Shown piece after piece: positions 11,301 to 22,315 of a stretch of DNA of 64,000 nucleotides. Position numbers and translations under genes: made by a program. This stretch comes from Lepiota brunneoincarnata. Taxonomy: Eukaryota > Basidiomycota > Agaricomycetes > Agaricales > Agaricaceae. The notes beneath the pieces are model-generated. The model saw only the letters and a program-made list of their open reading frames with translations. It did no database searches and was not told the origin of the DNA. The stretch is from positions 558,001 through 622,000 of the forward strand of contig JAEBUN010000012.1 in the NCBI GenBank assembly GCA_023014365.1, in the 5' to 3' direction. Position 1 is the first letter of the stretch; the number at the start of each line of letters is the position of its first letter.

Positions 11301-12439
11301 CCCTACGTTTCGTTTTTTTTGATCTGGCGTTGTACATACACAATAATAATCGTTGATGTGTTGTTTGAACGCCGATTGGTTAGAATTTTTTTTGATTCGG
11401 AAGGCTATGTCGTTTTGTGATGATGATGACAACATAACCTGCAGAGGAAGTTTTGTTCCCTCGTATACGACATTCCTGCGAACATTGACAATTCAATCCG
11501 AACTATTCGAAGACAGCAGGTTCTCTCCCATTACCAGGTATATATGCTGTCAATCGCAAGTCAGCCAACTAAGCTATCCCCGGCCCAAAGTTAGGACAAT
11601 GAGTTCGTAGCTCAAGCCCCGAGCAATGTATCTCCGGCTGGGAGAAGAAGCACCAGATCACAAAGAACAAAGCAGTGACGTTCAAAGAAGACTGATACTG
11701 TGCCCTATTTCAGACAAAAAAGGGCGTCCCTTGTCGTCGGCGATATACATAAATCTGGGTTGACCGGCGGTTTAAAATCTAGCGCCCAATTCAATAGCGA
11801 TGGGTCTGCGGAGAAAAATAACATGACGTGGAATAGGGTGTGAGTTGCTGCGCTCCAATTGTACTAGTTTTTAGCTCGCGTATCACAAGTTCGAAAGGAT
11901 CAGATTTAATTAAAAGCTCCTACAACAGTTTCACCTCAACACGATCATCATTGATACCGCATCATTTCGCAGGCTACGATAGGGGGGGAAGAAGGTATCT
12001 ATCAGTTGTCCAACCGTCGCACACAATGAGAGCAGAACGCGGGCGCCGCAAAGAAAAGAAAAAATAACAACAGGTTTCGTTGGGAAATCACCCACAACAC
12101 AAACGGGATGAGAACATCCATTCCTGGAATATATGTTTCCATTTGGGGTCAGCTACGGCGGCCGTTTCAATACTCCTATCTGTCTGCTGCGTCCCAGACT
12201 GTGCGATCGTTTGCGACTTGTGGGATGATTCCAGCCGCGACGGTTTGTCGCGGGTAATACATAGGGCCTGGATGACATCGAATTCCCTGTGCTATCATGA
12301 CGATCCCAGGACTATGATTGAAGTCGGCAAAGGAAAAGAATGAGAGTGTGCTTCAAAGGAGCGGAATATCGAAGGAGGGTGGTGTTAGGTAAAGAGCGGG
12401 ATAGCGTCCAACAAAATGTCAATAAGTAGTAATCAAATT
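11301..12439. other. Intergenic stretch, no gene recognised
   Basis: Spacer between a plus-strand and a minus-strand gene (convergent 3' ends). The part from about 12,080 onward belongs to the segmental duplication shared with 15,663 onward and is the 3' flank of the minus-strand gene. Only short frames without motifs are seen. Confidence 0.4.
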
Positions 12440-13853
12440 TCAGAATTTTTCCCCTATTGTTGCAAGTGCTCTTGGCCTTGCTATCGAACGACGAGCCTTA
12501 TCACGTCCATAAGCGGGACTCAAGGGTGTCAACAAGCTCGTCGGCGTATTTGGTTCAGAAAGTTCCGAGATTGGCGACGGGTCATAGGCAGAGTACATGG
12601 GAAGCGTCGTGGCAATCGTCGCGATCCCCGTACTGTTGGTGACATACGTGGGGGGGCGGTCACGTTGAGTCGACGCCTCACCCCTCTGTCTGGCTCGACC
12701 CCCGGAGTCGTTATCGTCCGCAAGCGGTTCTTGGAACTGGACAATACGATTCCCAGCATATGGATTTGGCTTCTCAGCCAATGCTTCGCTGCTCCTTTGC
12801 CCGACAAAGGGCGTCGGAGTCAGGATCCTGTCTGTCGAACCTCCGAACGAACTGATGGTATACCGAGCGGCTATCCCTTCCGTGGAAAGGTCGGTCGGCT
12901 CACGCAAACGGCGGCCAAATGCTCTTCCAAAGCGTTGACCCCAGGAAGACGATCCTGGAGTAGTGGTTCCGTACCCAGAAAATTCATAATTGGTTCTCCG
13001 CAAACGTCTCCTTCGCCGGCACCACCAAACGCCGAGCAGCGTAATGGCGCATACAACCACACCGGCCATTACACACATCACGATCACGCCAACATTTTGG
13101 GAGGCAGAGGATCCACCATCCGGCGATCTCGTACCCTTATTCGGTTTGTGACCGCCTGTCGGGGATGACCGGAAAGACGCAATCGTGGTCACTTGGGTAA
13201 AGGTGTGCACTAAACACAAGTTCATGTCAGTCAATCACGGAACTATGGTCAAGAGATCATCTCTGCGGTACCTCCCGAGGTGCTGTCCGTGCTCGCAACG
13301 AGGACAGTTGAGAGAACAAAAGCCGAGCTAGCATCGGAGGAGAAAGGATCCACAGAAGTCGATTCAGCTTCTCTAATGTCAGCGAAAGGTAAAAGAGAGG
13401 GGGGGCGCAGGAAGCTTACAGGAGAATGCGAGGGGATCATTCGGGGGGTCGGTGGGTATCGGGGCAGCCAAAGAATCTTGAATGCCCGATGACGGGGGCG
13501 GCACCGAACCCTGCTCCCCTTGCTCAGGGGTTAAGCCATTGTTAGGGGGGGAAACAACAGTGTCAGTCGGGTTGCTTGGGGGAAAGGAAGCTGAGCTGCC
13601 TGGGAGAATAGTGGGGGAATCATTAATAACAGTTGAAATCACAGTTGAGAGGACGGTGTGAGTAAGTGTGTGTGTATCTACAGAGGTGACTGTAGGTGGA
13701 GGGGGAGGGGGAGGGGGAGGGGGAAGAGTGGTCTTTGAAGCTGAAATGACAAATTTCAATCAGAGAACGAATACAGCACAATATCAAAATCCAAAACTTA
13801 CGAGCCGGGGTCGCGGGGCCTAGCACATGAGTCTGAGGAAGGCTAAAACTCAT
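12440..13853 (-). CDS. Single-pass membrane protein with Ser/Thr/Pro-rich ectodomain, tandem paralog 1
   Basis: ATG at 13853 gives MSFSLPQTHVLGPATPA. Intron 1 (GTAAGTTTTGG...TTTCAG) joins to a proline run and a Thr/Ser-rich segment with TVTSVDTHTLTHTVLSTVIS. A short exon (TSVDPFSSDASSAFVLSTV) follows, then after another intron the membrane span NVGVIVMCVMAGVVVCAITL-LGVWWC, a stop-transfer RRRRRLRR, and a long cytosolic tail with RDRPPTYVT and MYSAYDPSPISE, ending at TGA 12440-12442. This layout (flexible ectodomain, one helix, basic anchor, Pro-rich tail) suggests a plasma-membrane sensor or wall-anchored protein. There is no strong classical signal peptide. Function is unknown. It pairs with the paralog at 15,858-17,179. 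Confidence 0.7.
13698..13725. repeat. GGAGGG hexanucleotide run inside an exon (poly-proline)
   Basis: About four and a half copies of a 6-bp G/A unit. On the minus strand it encodes the CCTCCC-type proline run near residues 23-32 of the membrane protein. The tandem paralog has no such run at the corresponding place (residues after PSPKTTAP), so the length of this tract changed after the duplication. Confidence 0.8.
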
Positions 13854-14364
13854 ACTGTGAGATGCTCTGTTTCAGAGGTTTAAAACACTGTTCATCGTCC
13901 AACAGAACAGACACACGAACCCTCAGGAGCGGCGAGAATACAAACGAAAGAGGGGGGGGAAAGAATGAAGTGGAATAAAGGGAACCCGAAACTGCTAACC
14001 ACCCATGCCATCCTATATCAGCACGCGAGGACACGCAGAAATAACTCTGGTATCCAAGTCAAGCATGTTGGAGTATAAGGTGTGATGTGAGGGTGTGGAA
14101 GAAGGCTGTCGAGACCCCCTCGAGATTGATGAGTACGCTGATTCGCACGCCGAATAGCAACCTGTTGTGGTCCAGAGTGCGACAATCGTAGAGCGTGGTC
14201 GCTTCTGATCATCCACGATAAAAGTTGCAATCAGTCAATCACCAGTGTCATTCATCATGTCTTCTCATGAATGGAGCAAGGCGCGAGGAGCGATAGTGCT
14301 AGCCGGTAAGTCTTTCGAAAGCCATCTCTGGTAGGGGGTCATGCCGGAGTCCTAGCAAAGGCTT

Positions 14365-14769
14365 ATGGGGACCGGCGATACAAGGAGCGGAAGAGAGGGG
14401 CGAGAATCAAGCATCACACTTGGCCGATCAAAAGCGATCGACAGGCTCATGTTTCCCAGGCCAGCTAAATGTGACTACACAAAGTCACCGTGTGAATGCA
14501 AACACAATGTCGACGGTACTCCGCATCGTTACAACGTTAGGAAGCCGATGCCCACCGACGGGGACGACCCGGTGCGACTGCACCAAATCATTTCCGCGAT
14601 CAAGACGTCATCCAAGTACATACAACTGAGCCGAGAATGCACCATCTCCAAAACGCCCACATCACCTACGGCAGAGAGCCCGACCGCAGCCGCAGACAAG
14701 CACTCACCGGTGACGCCACCGGTAGTACACCCTCCGTCGGCTGAGCACCAACGCACAGATCCAGCGTGA
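14365..14769 (+). other. Unidentified plus-strand reading frame
   Basis: A 134-codon frame from ATG 14365, rich in Thr, Ser and Pro at its end (TPTSPTAESPTAAADKHS), with no motif I recognise. Its first third lies in the duplicated block, but the right copy does not keep the frame. A nearby ATG at 14258 (MSSHEWSKARGAIVLAG followed by GTAAGTC) looks like a possible first exon of a plus-strand gene, while the right copy has a TAG five codons after the same ATG. Low support for coding. Confidence 0.2.
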
Positions 14770-15662
14770 GTGCGGGCACCACTCAGAGCGGCCCGGTCAA
14801 TACACTCACCGCCATCCGGCCGTCTGTTAGAGAAACTGAGGAAAACTGTCGCAGTAAAGCAACCCAGTGGTTTTCATGGAAATATTGTAATAGTATCCGA
14901 TGGAGAATATGGTGTCTCTCGTGAACATGATAGTGGGTAACCTGGCATTCTTTTCCTACAAACTCACCGTTCCGCTGGATAGCAGTTGAATATGAATATG
15001 GAACCCCTCACCCAATACCGAAACATTGTTCCGGGCGTGACTACACCATCAAAAACCAAGCATTCAAAGAGAAGCACGACACGAATTTCATTGAAGATTA
15101 TGGACGAGCAATGCGTGATGGAAAACCCACGAACTGGCTTACTGTCAATCAAAAAAGACCGTATTATTATCCTCCGCCTCCATTTCGGAAGGGCTCACGT
15201 GCCACCGAGAAAATGACACAGTAGGGCAAGATAGGAATTGCTTCCACCTTGAATAAGAGTCACCCACACAATCTAAAGCTTTTGCTCTCACATTTCCACA
15301 GGACAAAACATTGCGCTAAACGCACGTGTAGGCGAATTTTTTCAATAACCGCCTCGAACTCGCCGAGAATATTACAAGTAGTTAATTGACCCCTGGCAAT
15401 ACATGGTTAGGAAAAACCTTTGACACCTGAGTTAGGTGCAACATACCCATATAGTGAACCTTTCGAGTTGGAGTGTCGAGCTCGAACTAGCCATGTCAAT
15501 CGAAGAAATATCTCCACCCTGCCATAATTCACTGTATCTTTTCTACAGCTTTTTACTAGAGTCAGTCCTGTCAATGACAGCGAGAGAATTCGTCCAACTC
15601 AGTTTAAAATATAAACCAACTACACTTCAAATCATTTTAATTTTATCTTCACTCTACACCAA
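14770..15662. other. Unique spacer between the duplicated copies
   Basis: About 0.9 kb with no counterpart in the other copy. Contains only short frames: 76 codons on the plus strand at 14986-15216 and 84 codons at 15436-15690. No recognisable domain, RNA gene or repeat was seen. Confidence 0.4.
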
Positions 15663-15857
15663 GAAACCACCCACGACACAAAATGAATGAGAACAATCTG
15701 TTTCCGGAAAATGCGTTCCCATTTTTGGGTCGGGTACGGTGTTGTGTGTGCTGTGTTCAAGACTATGCAATCATTTGCGATTTTTTGAATGATCCCAGCA
15801 ACGAAAACACCGCCGCGAGTAATACACAGCACCCGGATGTCATCAGTGATACTTGTG

Positions 15858-17179
15858 CTATCGTGATGGTTCCAGGATTATGATTGAAGTTGGCAAAGGA
15901 AAAGAACACGAGAGTGACTTGAAGGAGAGGAATATCGAAAGAAGGTGTAAGGTAGAAGGAGTTACAATAATAAACGACAACCAGAGATTTCGGACCGTTT
16001 CCTCTATTGTCGCAAGCGCTCTTGGCCTTGCTATCGGACGACGGGTCCTATCACGCACATAAGCGGGGCTCAGGGGCGTCACCAAGCTCGTCGGCGTATT
16101 TGTTTCAGGAAATTCCGAAATTGGCGACGGGTCATAAACAGAGTACATGGGAGGCGTCGTAGTAATTGTCTCAATCTCAGTATTGTCGGTGACATATGTG
16201 GGGAGGCGATCACGCTGAGTCGATGATCCTCCCTCATCCCTCTGCCTGATTTGAGCCTCGGCGTCATTATTATCCACAAACGGATCCTCTAACTGAACAG
16301 CACCATCCCCAGCATGTGGACTTGATTTCTCAGCCAATGCTTCGCTGCTCCTTTGTCCAACAAAGGGCATCAGAGTCGTAGATCGGGCGGCTATCCCCTC
16401 TCTGGAAGGGTCGGTCGGCCCATGCGAACGGCGGTCAAACATTCGTTGATACCAGGAAGGCGATCCTGGAGTAGTAATTTCCTGCCCAGGAAGTTCATGG
16501 TTGGTTCTCCGCAGACGTCTCCTTCGTCGGCACCACCAAACGCCGAGAAGCGCAATAACACATATAGCCACACCGCCCACTACGCACATCACGATCATGC
16601 CAACATTGCTGGAGGTGGGGGATCCACCATCTGACGATCGCAGAGGCCTGTGACCATTTGTCGGGGATGGCTGGAAAGTTGAATTAGTGTTGGAAGGAAA
16701 AGGACCCGCAGAAGTAGATTTAGCTTCCTGAAAGTCAGTGAAAGGTTAAAGATGGAGGGAGTGTAGGGGAGCTCACCGGAGAGGGCAAGCGAATCGTCCG
16801 GAGGGGCAGTGGGCACCGGAGTACTGGGAGAATCTAGGAGACCCGGTGATGGGGGCGGCACCGAACCTCCGTCGGGGGTTGAGCCGGTGTCGAGGAGAGG
16901 AGGAAAGGTGTCGGTTGGGTCGCCCGGAGAAGAGACCGAGTTGTCTGGGGGAGTAGTGGGGGAACCATTAACGGTTAGAAACACAGTTGAAACGACCGTT
17001 TCCGGGTGTATATGTACGTGTATAGAGACAGAAGTAGCTGTTACTGGGGCAGTGGTCTTTGGAGAAGCTGAAAGCGACGATTTTATAAAAGAGCGGATAC
17101 AGCGCAATGCCAAAATATGGAACTTACGAGCCGGAGTCGCGGGGCCTAGTTGATGAGTTTGAGGAAGACTAAAACTCAT
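15858..17179 (-). CDS. Single-pass membrane protein with Ser/Thr/Pro-rich ectodomain, tandem paralog 2
   Basis: ATG at 17179 gives MSFSLPQTHQLGPATPA, nearly identical to paralog 1. Intron 1 (GTAAGTTCCATATTTTGG...TTTCAG) joins to PSPKTTAPVTATSVSIHVHI. A second intron (GTGAGCTCCCC...TTTCAGGAAG) joins directly to the exon carrying NVGMIVMCVVGGVAICVIAL-LGVWWC, RRRRRLRR and the tail with RDRLPTYVT and MYSVYDPSPISE. The small extra exon of paralog 1 is fused into this one. The tail runs about 40 residues further than in paralog 1, ending IIILEPSR at TAG 15858, because the stop after the ALATI block has been lost or an intron is missed. Unknown function; a recent duplicate under apparent constraint in the tail. 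Confidence 0.7.
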
Positions 17180-17405
17180 AGTATGAGACGCTCTGTTTCA
17201 GAGTGTAAGAAAACACTGTTCAACGTCCAACAGAGCGCACACGGACCCTCAGGAGTGGCGAGAACGCAAGGAACGAGGGAAAGAATGTGCTGGCTACCTA
17301 TGTCATCCTATATCAGCGCGCATGAACACGCAGAAATAGCTTTTGTATCCAAGTCGGTCAACGGTATAAGGGGTGCTATGAGCGCGAAGCGGAAGGCTGT
17401 CGAGA

Positions 17406-17419
17406 CCCCCCCCCCCCCC
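17406..17419. repeat. Poly-C run (14 bp)
   Basis: Homopolymer of 14 C upstream of paralog 2; the corresponding place in the left copy (near 14,117) has five C. Such tracts are prone to length error in replication and in sequencing. Confidence 0.85.
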
Positions 17420-17842
17420 GGAGATTGATGACTGTGGTAATTTGCGCGCTGAAATAGTAACCCATTGTTGTCCCAAGTGCGACAAGTCGTAAAGCGTGGT
17501 CGCTTCTGAGCATCCACGACAAAAGTTGCAATCAGTCAATCACCAGTGTCATTCATCATGTCTTCTCATGACTAGAGCAAGGTGCGAAGAACGATACACT
17601 AGCTAGTGAGCCCGTTGAGGCCCAGGGCTGCCGCTGGGCGAAGATCATGTCAGATCCCTAGCAGAGGCTTACTGTGGGCTTGCGATACAAGGAGCGGAGG
17701 AGAGGGACCAAGGTCATGCATCAATTATAAGCGATCGACAGGCTGGCTAAGTGCAGTCCTCTAACTACGCTGAGTCACTTCCACGATCAATCCTGTGCCA
17801 AGAAGTCGTGTAATTAAAAAAATACAATTTGTTGCTGTTATA

Positions 17843-18640
17843 TTAGGGGGTTATCACGGACTCGCCGCCCCGAATCCAATGCCCACCAGGCGGGGACGGC
17901 CGAGGTTGGGCAGCAGTGGGTCTACTACGAGCATAGCGTGGGGGTTCCAAGAACGCTACGGCGTCACTGTAAGCTGGAAGAGGTGACACATCATTTGTTT
18001 TCCTAGTGTCCCACAGCAGCTGTACAGTCGAAACCTCGTTCTCACGAAGAGTCTGCGCCCGCCCTTTGTCTTGTTGTAACGGCGCAGAGCGAACAGATCG
18101 TGGATTTCCAGAAATACCAGCAGGGCCGGAAGCCCGGCCCATCTGCAATGCTACCGTAGGGGCCCATTCTTCAATAAAAGTCGCGCCAAGATCCTATCGG
18201 CGGTAAATATTCGCCACTTGAGGGCAAGGATTCGGTGTTCTGGTTGGTGTGCAACTGGATATCATGCCAAGACGAATAGTCCCCCCCGCCTCCTCCTCCT
18301 TTAATGACAGAGCCTGACGACAGCCGAGCGTCTTCAGGCCGGAGGGTTTTGAATCGGAATCGCAGCGCTCTGCCTCGGAGTTCCGACAACCTGACCTTCC
18401 TCATCATAACCCTTCCGAGTAAGCCGCCGCCGCAGCTCACGACTACTACTACGTCCTTCCCGCGCCATGCACCCAAGATACACTCTGATCAACAGACCTC
18501 CTGTCAAGCAACCTCCTATGACGGAACTGCAGATGAGACCTATGAATTCTGGCACGGTAAACCCCGAGTCTGAAAGCAGCATGAAGCCCCAGTTGTTGGG
18601 TGAAATGGGAAAGGAACTACAGGGGGGGGGGGACAACTCA
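17843..18640 (-). pseudogene. Single-pass membrane protein relic (frames broken)
   Basis: On the minus strand one frame gives a hydrophobic span, FIGLICSSVIGGCLTGGLLI (about 18,560-18,500), followed by a basic stretch RELRRRLTRKGYDEEGQVV and a stop at 18,334. A second frame continues as EDARLSSGSVIKG plus a glycine run and ends near 18,171. A third frame carries EEWAPTVALQMGRASGP to DVSPLPAYSDAVAF and stops at 17,843. The order (one helix, basic anchor, long polar tail ending in a PLPAYSD motif) matches the other single-pass membrane proteins of this window. The frame changes fall at a G/C homopolymer (18,281-18,300) and near 18,175, so a decayed gene or sequencing errors both fit. No ectodomain could be assigned. 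Confidence 0.4.
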
Positions 18641-20069
18641 TTTAATCTTGGACCCTTTTTTTTTTTTGTCATACTCAAATTCGCCACACTCACAGAAACC
18701 GGATATGAGTTGGAACAAATGAGTTGGGGGGTTTGTATTGAGCCCGCGGAACGCCACTCGAACAAAGTGTCAATTTAGCGACCCTGGATGATGAAAGGAA
18801 TGAGCTCTCGGAGGACCAAAAAAAAAAAACCGAGTAGTAAGTCCACATACCAACTGACCCGCGTACAATATACAGTGGGGGGAAGGGGGGGGGGGGGAAA
18901 GAAGTAGAATGTGCCACACACACGAACGCTTGTCCGACTCTAACCTTTTTGTATCTTTCTCGCAACAATCAGATCCTTTTCGTTTTTTCAAAAGAAGGTA
19001 CGGATTCGAGCTTAATTTGAAATTCAATGCAGCAACGGCCGACGGATAACAACGAAAGTAGTAGTATCCTAAGAACGTACTGCCCCGTGATGATAGTGTG
19101 GCCAAGGGGATTGGGTTCGGACGACACTGCCACAGGACTCAACAAGTCCCCCCCCCCTCAGTGTTAAACTCAGAGAGTCAGAAAGAGGCCCCGAGACTTG
19201 GTACCAGGGAGAATCTGCCAAAACCAGGCTGGATTTGGATATAGCCATCATCCGAGCTAGAGCTAGCACCGGCGGGGGGAAGATAAGGAGTCATGTGCGA
19301 ACATCACTAGTGGGCATCAACCTAAAGATATCGATAGCGTGTAAGCACAGGCATAAATAAGTACTCCAATGCCATAGAGTAAAGTTTGCCCTCGTAGGTT
19401 AAAATATGAAAGTTGAACGCCACTCAAGGCCTGCAAATATAGCAATTATCGTACCTTTTTGTTGGAATCCAGCTCCTTAGGTGATAGGAGACCTAGAAAC
19501 TGTTGGGAAAAAACTAACCAAGATGGATGCGGTGAGAACCGTTCAGTGACCGAACCATCGCATCGCTGAAATCTGCATGTCAACCAACAGATGAGATGGC
19601 TCATATCTGGATGCTTGCCAACTGACAATGTGAAAAAGTGTCAAGTATATGAAACGTCGGAAGGAGCTACACGACAAGGTAACAGGCTCCTGTAGGCCAG
19701 CCTCAATAAAGCAGAGAGGGGGCCATGGAAAAGTATGTCGGACACGAGATAGTATATCCGCAATGGTGATGAAAAAGCCAACTCGTTCATCTAACTTATT
19801 CCTTTTTCACTCGTCAGGTGTCCATCTCTGGTGTAAGCAGGGGGCTCACATGAGCAACAACTAGTGGAACATTATAGAACGTATTGCCAGACGTACAGGA
19901 ACGGATGAAATAAAAAGAACATGGAAACATTGTAAACATTGTCAGTAGCTGCTACTAAAACAACGTAGGATCAAGAACATATGAACAAAAAGATTTCAAC
20001 GTGTAATTGTGTGAAGCGAGAATTCCAGCCGATGTAGAAACCGGTATTTACGAACCGAGCGAGGGTATG
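18641..20069. other. Intergenic stretch with homopolymer tracts
   Basis: Contains runs of T (18,656-18,666), A (18,820-18,830) and G (18,877-18,897), and a C-run near 19,150. Short minus-strand frames (18,690-18,968 and 18,770-19,105) have no motif. Part of this could hold upstream exons of the membrane-protein relic, but I could not join them. Confidence 0.35.
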
Positions 20070-21917
20070 TCAGTCATTCTGAGCCAAAGGCATATCAGGA
20101 ATCAAGTAATGCAAGGGCTTCCCTTCAATCCCGCCAGGTCCGAAGCTACTCTTATGCACCAGTTCACCCGTGCTTCCTGCGGCGCCGGCGTTGGTCGCCG
20201 GACTCGGTTTTTTAGCGTAGTGCCTTTGGCCTGACGACGAAGCTAAGGGGGCTGGATCGATGGTCGGGGTAGTAGGTGCAGGTGTGTTTCCTGTAGGTGT
20301 GTAAGGTGAAGGAGAGGAATGTGTGGGAGTTGAAGTTGAGGTCGAAATGGCCGAAGGATGAGAGGGGTCGTATGCAGGGACGGGTTTTCTTGGTGTCTTC
20401 TTCGTTGATGTGACCGATTGTGTACTTGCAGAGTGACGGTCGGGCTTCTGCCGCTGTTGTTGGATGCTGGAGTGACTGGACGGCGGAGCTCCACCTGTGG
20501 ATGAGGAGGTGGAGTGTGATCGTCCCAACTCCGTGGCCATCAAAACTGATGAAGGATAAAACTGGTATGCAGAAGGCGGACTAGTGGGCGGATAGCTTAT
20601 TGAGTCTGCCGAGGGTCTTCTCCCTGCTCCACTCAAAGTCTCCCCTGGGGGTGAACCGCTAACGCCTTGAGGAAATGTGAATGTGTTGACCGTAGTTGAC
20701 GAGGTGCGCCCATGGCTTTGTTGCGGCAATGATAGCGGCGCGTATTGAAGGGACGATCGTGCCGAATTAGGGTTGCTGCCGCTGGAGGGTAAAGTAGCCA
20801 AAGCTAGGCCTCCGGCGTCATCAAAGGGATTTCGGCCGTACGAAGCTGGCGAAGTCGAGAACTTTTCTTCAGTTGACGAGAGAGGTGACGCGTTGCCACT
20901 TCGGTCCACCCCGGCAAAAACGTGCCCAAATGACTCCGAGGCCGAATGGCGCTTTACGTTGCGTGCGGCGAATGTGGTTGTGGGTTCACCAGGGGGCATT
21001 GCACGACTACTCCTGTGGATGTTCGAGTCTATTGAGCCTAAACCACCCCAACCACGGACGAGTTTGGCGCCTCCAAATTGCCCTCCTGTGGGCTTGTCAA
21101 GGGCATTCTTTCGTCGTCGTAAGCACAGATAGACCATCAGAACGATGGCAATAAGTGCGACGGCGCCAACCACAATTCCAACAATAGCCCCCGTATCGAA
21201 GCTATTCGAGGAGGAGGGAGAAGAAGAAGAGGAGGAGTCAGGAACATTAATTCCTCCTATTGTGGGCGACGGTGAGGAGGCTGGGGTCGACATTGGTAAT
21301 GGGGTGGGGGTAGGAGTGGAACCAGGTGTAGGAGTGGAGTCAGGAAGGCAGGCTATATCAGGGCCCGATTGGACGTAGAACGGATGAGATTGAGCCAAAA
21401 ATTGTCCACGAATTGAAGCCATTATCCGGTACCACCTCTGGGGAGGGACGTTGACGACCCAAGGTATAATGGATTGGCGTGGATCAATGCCCTGTGTAAT
21501 CGTTGAGGTTGTGATCCCCACTTCTGTGGCGCCCGAGGGCACGGCGAGGACGTTGCCATTTCCGTCGGTAAATGTCGGGGTGGGCCTTGGGGAAATTGAA
21601 GGTGGAGGGGGGTCTTGGGGAACACCAAAGTCGGTGACGCTGAGGGCAAGGGGAGCGGGTATGCCAGCGTACACCCAAGTGATATTGGTGAAGGTGCACG
21701 CTGTGGGTAGGGTGGGGTCGTTTATAATGAGGATTGGTGAGGACTCGGGCAGTGGAACTGGGTCAGCAGTGGGTGTGATGACTGGGATGTTGTGAGGTCA
21801 TTTATCTTTTGCAGGGATGGGGTAATACGCACTCTGTCTGGGTTCCAGGCCACATACACCTTCAATTAAGAAGGGCAGGGTGTAGAACAAAGCAAAAGAA
21901 AATAGTATTCTGGTCAT
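20070..21917 (-). CDS. Type I single-pass membrane protein with signal peptide and large Ser-rich cytosolic tail
   Basis: ATG at 21917 begins MTRILFSFALFYTLPFLIE, a good signal peptide. A likely intron (GTGTATGTGG...ATCCCAG) then joins in phase to ITPTADPVPLPESSPILIIN. The ectodomain (CTFTNITWVYAGIPAPLALS to FYVQSGPDIACL) resembles the small Cys-bounded fold often placed before a Thr/Pro stalk in basidiomycete surface proteins. The stalk repeats TPTP/SPSP, followed by the helix IVGIVVGAVALIAIVLMVYL and the anchor CLRRRK. The ~340-residue tail is rich in Ser, Pro and Thr and ends LHYLIPDMPLAQND at TGA 20,070. Probably a plasma-membrane sensor or wall-linked protein. The specific function is not known. 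Confidence 0.75.
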
Positions 21918-22242
21918 TGGTACGAAAAGAGGTTGGTAACCAGAGAACCGGAGACCCTCCAAGACACAGACCACAGAGCGGAGGAATGGGTCGGGATGGG
22001 GAAAGGAGGAGGTTCTGGTGCTTCCGCCAAACGCCGACGACTCGACTAAGAAATGCGTCGACCTGCCATCAATCGGCCAACAGCGGCCATCCCCTGCGCC
22101 ACATGCCCACATCATCACAGGTACCGACATAATCACTTCCATTTCCCTAATCCAGCTCTGCCCTTGCCACGCACTGCCCTACACTCGGCCCGCCTTGCAG
22201 TGCCCTCCTGCTGTGTTGCTCGAATTGACACCCTTTATATAA
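21918..22242. other. Upstream region of the membrane-protein gene and 5' flank of tRNA-Val
   Basis: No gene seen. The minus-strand reading frame remains open upstream of the chosen ATG to 22,142, but the signal peptide at 21,917 decides the start. A TATA-like TTTATATAAGG lies at 22,234-22,244, immediately before the tRNA. Confidence 0.45.
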
Positions 22243-22315
22243 GGTTCAATGGTCTAGTGGTTATGATTTCTGTCTTACACACAGAAGGTCCCCGGTTCGA
22301 GCCCGGGTTGAACCA
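22243..22315 (+). tRNA. tRNA-Val (anticodon UAC)
   Basis: A 73-nt cloverleaf without intron. The acceptor stem GGTTCAA pairs with TTGAACC (22,308-22,314), with discriminator A at 22,315. The anticodon stem TCTGT pairs with ACAGA around the loop CTTACAC, so the anticodon is TAC. The T arm CCCGG/CCGGG encloses TTCGAGC. The A box TGGTCTAGTGG and B box GGTTCGAGCCC are in place. A run of T follows at once (22,316-22,322), which is the RNA polymerase III terminator. Confidence 0.95.

Larger units (their letters stand above)
12080..14450. repeat. Segmental tandem duplication, left copy
   Basis: Matches 15,663-17,752 in the same orientation, including 3' flank, a whole minus-strand gene, its upstream region, and a distal block around GATACAAGGAGCGGA (about 14,380). 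Similarity drops in the extracellular exon and is highest in the transmembrane and tail exons and in the upstream block near 14,190-14,275. About 1.2 kb of unrelated sequence separates the two copies. Confidence 0.8.
15663..17752. repeat. Segmental tandem duplication, right copy
   Basis: Direct repeat of 12,080-14,450. It is shorter mainly because the ectodomain exon and the intron before the transmembrane exon lost sequence. The right copy carries a run of 14 C (17,406-17,419) where the left copy has five, and a TAG in the small plus-strand frame that is open in the left copy. Confidence 0.8.

Noticed and set aside
12416..13168. 250-codon plus-strand frame over the first membrane-protein paralog
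   Set aside because: It is the antisense shadow of the minus-strand gene, which has a clear helix, basic anchor and matching paralog.
20773..21132. Plus-strand frames over the type I membrane protein
   Set aside because: Antisense shadows of a Ser/Pro-rich coding region; the minus-strand model has a signal peptide and transmembrane segment.
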